Shown piece by piece: positions 6,504-9,376 of a stretch of DNA of 9,376 nt. Position 1 is the first letter of the stretch. Every line of letters starts with the position of its first letter. The translations under genes were made by a program, and so were the position numbers. A model generated the notes under the pieces. It ran no database searches, had not been told where the DNA came from, and was given only the letters and a program-made list of their open reading frames with translations. Source of the stretch: Acidimicrobiia bacterium (lineage in GTDB: Bacteria > Actinomycetota > Acidimicrobiia > Acidimicrobiales > Iamiaceae); NCBI GenBank assembly GCA_019247975.1, contig JAFBAD010000264.1, positions 1 through 9,376 on the forward strand. The letters are read 5' to 3'.

Positions 6504-7636
6504 GGTGCCCCAGTGTGCCGTGCGCCTGGATCGCTCGCGACCAGGGCGGCGAGTTCGGCCAGCGCGGTCAGCGAGTGCCCGGCGACGAAGCGATCGACGT
6601 GGGGGAGCGCGGCGGCCATGCCTCGGGCCAGCGGCTGGTACCCCGGCGCCGCCTTGAGCGGGTTGACCCACACGGTCGAGTGGGTGACGCGGTGGAGCCG
6701 CTCCATCTCCTCGGCCAGCCGCTCGGGCTCACCGCGGTCCCAGCCGTCCGAGAGGATCACCACGACCGCGCCGCGGGCCAGGCCGGCCACCCCCCAGCGG
6801 TCGTTGAAGTCCCCGAGCACGTCGCCGAGACGGGTACCGCCCGACCAGTCCGCCACCTCGGCGGCCGCCGCGGCCACGGCCGCGTCCGGGTCGGGGCCGC
6901 GCAGCTGCCGGGTGACGCGGGTGAGCCGCGTGCCCAGCGTGAAGACCTCGACGTGGCGCCGAGCCAGCACCGCCGCGTGCGCGAAGCGGATGAGGGCGCG
7001 TGCGTAGGGATCCATGCTCCCGCTCACGTCGAGGAGCAGCACGAGTCGCCGCGCTCGACGGCGAGGACGCCGGGTGCGCAGCCGCAGCGTCTCGCCGCCG
7101 GTGTGCTTCGCGTCGTGCACCGTCCGGCGCAGGTCGAGACGGCCGTGCGCGGCGTGCGCCGGCTCGAGCCGCTGCGATCGACGGGTCGGCCCGCTGACCC
7201 GCAGCATCGCGATCGCCTCGTAGAGCTCGGACCGCTCCGTCGCGGTGCACGTCGCGAAGTCCTTCTCGGCCAGGCGCTCGACCCGGCTGAAGCGGAGCTC
7301 GCGCACCACGTCGTCGGTCGTCTCGGACGCGGCCACGTCGTCGTCGGGATCGTCGCCGTCGTCGGTCAGCAGCGTGACCGGGACCTGCTCGGCCGGTGGA
7401 GGCGACGGCGCGGCCCGACCGCGCCAGAAGTCGGTGAACGCCCGGTCGTAGACCACGATGTCCTCGACCCGGTGGACGAGCGTCGCCCGGCCGGCCCAGT
7501 AGGCCGCGTCGGGACGGCCGACGTCGAGCAGAGCGAGCGCCTCGGCGAAGGACACGACGGCCGAACCCGGCACGTCGAGCCCGCGGCGGCGCAGCAGTCG
7601 TGCGAACGCGACCGGTGTCTCAGCCGGCGCGGGCAC
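6500..7636 (-). CDS. coxE: CoxE-type VWA domain protein
   Basis: The 378-residue product has an N-terminal helical CoxE region (FARLLRRRGLDVPGSAVVSFAEAL), an acidic low-complexity stretch TDDGDDPDDD near residues 91-100, and a C-terminal von Willebrand A domain. The MIDAS metal site is complete: DVSGS (D203, S205, S207), T268 in GGTRLGD, and D297 in LSDGWDRG. CoxE proteins work with MoxR-type CoxD ATPases to assemble the Cu/Mo or related active site of CO dehydrogenase-like enzymes. GTG 7636 was chosen because GAGG lies 6 nt upstream and the protein then begins where CoxE homology begins. This gives a 17-bp overlap with the ATPase gene stop. The longer in-frame ATG at 7771 would add Ser/Arg-rich shadow sequence inside that gene. 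The stop overlaps the XdhC start. Confidence 0.9.
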   Translation of the reverse strand: MPAPAETPVAFARLLRRRGLDVPGSAVVSFAEALALLDVGRPDAAYWAGRATLVHRVEDIVVYDRAFTDFWRGRAAPSPPPAEQVPVTLLTDDGDDPDDDVAASETTDDVVRELRFSRVERLAEKDFATCTATERSELYEAIAMLRVSGPTRRSQRLEPAHAAHGRLDLRRTVHDAKHTGGETLRLRTRRPRRRARRLVLLLDVSGSMDPYARALIRFAHAAVLARRHVEVFTLGTRLTRVTRQLRGPDPDAAVAAAAAEVADWSGGTRLGDVLGDFNDRWGVAGLARGAVVVILSDGWDRGEPERLAEEMERLHRVTHSTVWVNPLKAAPGYQPLARGMAAALPHVDRFVAGHSLTALAELAALVASDPGARHTGAP

Positions 7637-8519
7637 GAGCCGCCTCGACGAGCTGGTCGATGCCGAAGGCGCGGAGCCGCTCCGCGTCCTCCCGGTACTT
7701 GACGACCGAGCCCAGCGTGGCGTCGACGGACGCGTCGTCGAGCTCGACCCGTCCGAGCGTCGTGAGCGCACGCACCCAGTCGATCGTCTCGGCGACGCCG
7801 GGCGGCTTGTAGAGGCGCAGCTCGCGCACGCCCTCGACCGCGGCGGCGACCTGCGCAGCCAGCGCGCCGGCGGCCTCCGGGACCTTCAGCTCGACGATCG
7901 CGACCTCACGCTCGAACGTCGGGTGCTCGACCCAGTGGTACAGGCAGCGGCGCTTGAGCGCGTCGTGCACGTCGCGCGTGCGGTTCGAGGTGATGACGAC
8001 GAACGGCGGCACCGTCGCGCGGACGGTGCCGAGCTCGGGCACGGTGACCGACCAGTCCGAGAGGATCTCGAGGAGGAACGCCTCGAACTCGTCGTCGGCC
8101 CGGTCGATCTCGTCGATCAGGAGCACCGGCGGCGGGCCGTCGCCGGTGTGGCCGATCGCCCGGAGCAGGGGCCGGCGGACGAGGAAGCGCTCGTCGTAGA
8201 GGCCGTCCTCGATCTCGGCCATGTCCTGCCCCGCGCCCTCCGCCGCCCGCAGGTGCAGGAGCTGGCGGGCGTGGTCCCACTCGTAGACCGCCTGCGCGAC
8301 GTCGATTCCCTCGTAGCACTGCAGGCGGATGAGCTCGCCGCCGAGCAGCCGGCTGACCGCCTTCGCGGCCTCCGTCTTGCCGACGCCGGCTTCGCCCTCG
8401 AGCAGCAGCGGCCGCTGCAGGCGCAGCGCCAGGAAGAGGGAGGTGGCCAGACCCTCGTCGGCCAGGTAGTCCTGACCGGCGAGCGCCTCGACGAGCGCCG
8501 GGACGTCGGCCGGGATCAT
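7620..8519 (-). CDS. coxD: MoxR-family AAA+ ATPase, CoxD-like
   Basis: The 299-residue AAA+ ATPase has Walker A GEAGVGKT (residues 42-49), Walker B LLIDEID (133-139), a sensor-1 region FVVITSNRTRD (N179), and a paired Arg (RR 190-191) at the arginine-finger position. The lengths and the sequence CYEGIDVAQAVYEWDHARQLL are typical of the MoxR/CoxD subgroup. Known members act as ATP-driven chaperones with a VWA partner, here the directly following coxE-type gene, to mature Mo-hydroxylases. ATG 8519 overlaps the coxM stop as ATGA (8519-8516). GGAGGAGG at 8540-8533 is a strong Shine-Dalgarno match, but at 13 nt it is somewhat far, so coupling to coxM translation is likely. Confidence 0.93.
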   Translation of the reverse strand: MIPADVPALVEALAGQDYLADEGLATSLFLALRLQRPLLLEGEAGVGKTEAAKAVSRLLGGELIRLQCYEGIDVAQAVYEWDHARQLLHLRAAEGAGQDMAEIEDGLYDERFLVRRPLLRAIGHTGDGPPPVLLIDEIDRADDEFEAFLLEILSDWSVTVPELGTVRATVPPFVVITSNRTRDVHDALKRRCLYHWVEHPTFEREVAIVELKVPEAAGALAAQVAAAVEGVRELRLYKPPGVAETIDWVRALTTLGRVELDDASVDATLGSVVKYREDAERLRAFGIDQLVEAARARAG

Positions 8520-9346
8520 GCGGAGCCCGCGGCCTCCTCCAGGGCCCGCCTGACCAGCACCTTGGCCAGGTGGGTCCGGTACTCGACGCTGGCGTTGAGG
8601 TCGGCCTGGGGGTCGGCGTCGTCGATCGCGTGCTCAGCGGCGTCCGACGCGCTGGCGCCACCGGCCAGCGCGTCGGTGACCGCGCTCGCCAGGATCGGCG
8701 TGGAACCCATGTTGACCAGGCCGACGCCCGAGCTGCCGTTGTTGCGGATCGCCGCGACACCGACGATCGCCCAGTCCTGCGCGCGCCGGTTGAACTTCTG
8801 GAACGACCAACCGGCGCCGGGCACCTTCGGCACCCGGATCTCGGTGAGCAGCTCGTCGGGCTCGAGCGCGGACTCGAGGAACCCGGTGAAGAAGTCCTTC
8901 GCGTCGATCTCCCGCTCGCCGCGCGACGAACGGGCGACGAGCGTGCCGCCGAGGGCGAGCACGACCGCAGGGAGATCGGACGCAGGGTCGGCGTGCGCGA
9001 GCGAACCGCCGATCGTGCCGCGGTGGCGCACCGACGGGTCGCCGACCTGGCCGGCCGCGTGGGCGAGGATCGGCACCTGCGCCCGCAACAGGTCCGAGTG
9101 CTCGACGTCGTGGTGGCGGGTGAGCGCGCCGATCGCCACGTGGTCGCCGCCGTCCCGCACGCCTCGGAGGTCGTCGAGCCGGCCGACGTCGACGAGCACC
9201 GATGGCTGCGCGAGCCGCAGCTTCATGAGCGGCAGCAGCGAGTGCCCGCCGGCGAGGAACTTGGCCTCGTCGCCGTGCTGCGTGATGAGGCTGAGGGCTT
9301 CGTCGGCCGACTCGGCCCGGACGTAGTCGAACGCGGCGGGGATCAT
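8516..9346 (-). CDS. coxM: CoxM-type FAD-binding subunit of a molybdenum hydroxylase
   Basis: This is the medium subunit, carrying FAD that passes electrons from the 2Fe-2S centres to an acceptor. The 276-residue length is normal. Both FAD signatures are present: AGGHS (residues 32-36, in FLAGGHSLLPLMKLRLAQP) and TIGGSLAHADPASDLP (from residue 111). The C-terminal CO_deh_flav_C region follows (LTEIRVPKVPGAGWSFQKFNRR, then a final helical domain). ATG 9346 was chosen because it gives the family's usual start MIPAAFDY and overlaps the preceding stop as ATGA; reading on upstream to the window edge adds only ten unlike residues. Whether the complex oxidises CO, xanthine, an aldehyde or an aromatic cannot be told from this subunit. 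The coxG/D/E set downstream points to the CO dehydrogenase-like branch. Confidence 0.93.
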   Translation of the reverse strand: MIPAAFDYVRAESADEALSLITQHGDEAKFLAGGHSLLPLMKLRLAQPSVLVDVGRLDDLRGVRDGGDHVAIGALTRHHDVEHSDLLRAQVPILAHAAGQVGDPSVRHRGTIGGSLAHADPASDLPAVVLALGGTLVARSSRGEREIDAKDFFTGFLESALEPDELLTEIRVPKVPGAGWSFQKFNRRAQDWAIVGVAAIRNNGSSGVGLVNMGSTPILASAVTDALAGGASASDAAEHAIDDADPQADLNASVEYRTHLAKVLVRRALEEAAGSA

Positions 9347-9375
9347 GCCGGCGCACCGTGCTTCGCCGATGCGCA
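9343..9375 (-). CDS. 3' end of the gene upstream of coxM (partial)
   Basis: On the minus strand a frame enters from the right edge and ends ASAKHGAPA followed by TGA at 9345-9343, overlapping coxM ATG as ATGA. By analogy with known cox clusters it may be the small 2Fe-2S or large molybdenum subunit gene, but ten residues show no motif. The call rests only on the 4-bp overlap, which matches the coxM/coxD junction. Confidence 0.45.
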   Translation of the reverse strand, partial: CASAKHGAPA

Positions 9376-9376
9376 C

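Noticed and set aside
6504..6671. N-terminal extension of the XdhC protein to ATG 6671
   Set aside because: The added 56 residues are Arg/Gly-rich and lie within the coxE coding region; GTG 6503 at the GTGA overlap begins the conserved domain.
7923..9326. A 467-residue plus-strand open frame
   Set aside because: It is antisense to coxM and coxD, with no domain signature; it is explained by codon bias of the real genes.

Overview
The window is about 70% GC by eye, with dense, overlapping, GTG- and ATG-started genes and Arg/Ala-rich shadow frames. A GlnE-type glutamine synthetase adenylyltransferase beside a Mo-hydroxylase (Cox-type) gene cluster fits a high-GC actinobacterium, possibly Acidimicrobiia. 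That placement is inference from gene style and content; no phylogenetic marker such as rRNA is present.

Left third, plus strand (1-1889): the last 22 codons of an unidentified gene overlap by 4 bp (GTGA) a class V PLP-dependent aminotransferase-fold enzyme (68-1249). After a 76-bp gap that can fold into a small leader structure comes a gene for a secreted, helical-repeat protein of 187 residues (1326-1889). A long perfect inverted repeat (1902-1956) then separates these genes from the convergent minus-strand genes. It is probably a bidirectional terminator, and the glnE stop codon lies in its loop.

Right four fifths, minus strand (9376 down to 1927): this is one tightly packed apparent operon. 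In transcription order it holds the 3' end of an unidentified gene, then coxM (FAD subunit of a molybdenum hydroxylase of the CO dehydrogenase/xanthine dehydrogenase family), a MoxR/CoxD AAA+ ATPase, a CoxE-type VWA protein, an XdhC/CoxI-family maturation factor, a CoxG-type SRPBCC protein with a C-terminal membrane anchor, and glnE. Most junctions are stop/start overlaps (ATGA, ATGA, 17 bp, GTGA), then a 36-bp gap with a good ribosome binding site before coxG, then a CTGA overlap into glnE.

How they work together: CoxM would pass electrons through its FAD. CoxD and CoxE form a chaperone-type ATPase/VWA pair that matures the Mo active site. The XdhC protein prepares or delivers the Mo cofactor. 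CoxG would bring the enzyme to the membrane or the quinone pool. The catalytic Mo subunit is outside the window, so the substrate (CO or another small molecule) cannot be assigned. The odd member is glnE, a nitrogen-control enzyme that appears to be the distal gene of this operon. I saw no RNA genes, mobile elements, CRISPR arrays or origins. The only gene-free stretches are the short gaps noted in the features, none longer than 80 bp. The window looks mostly like ordinary chromosome. The points worth a second look are the glnE junctions and the secreted protein, not a wholly new system.
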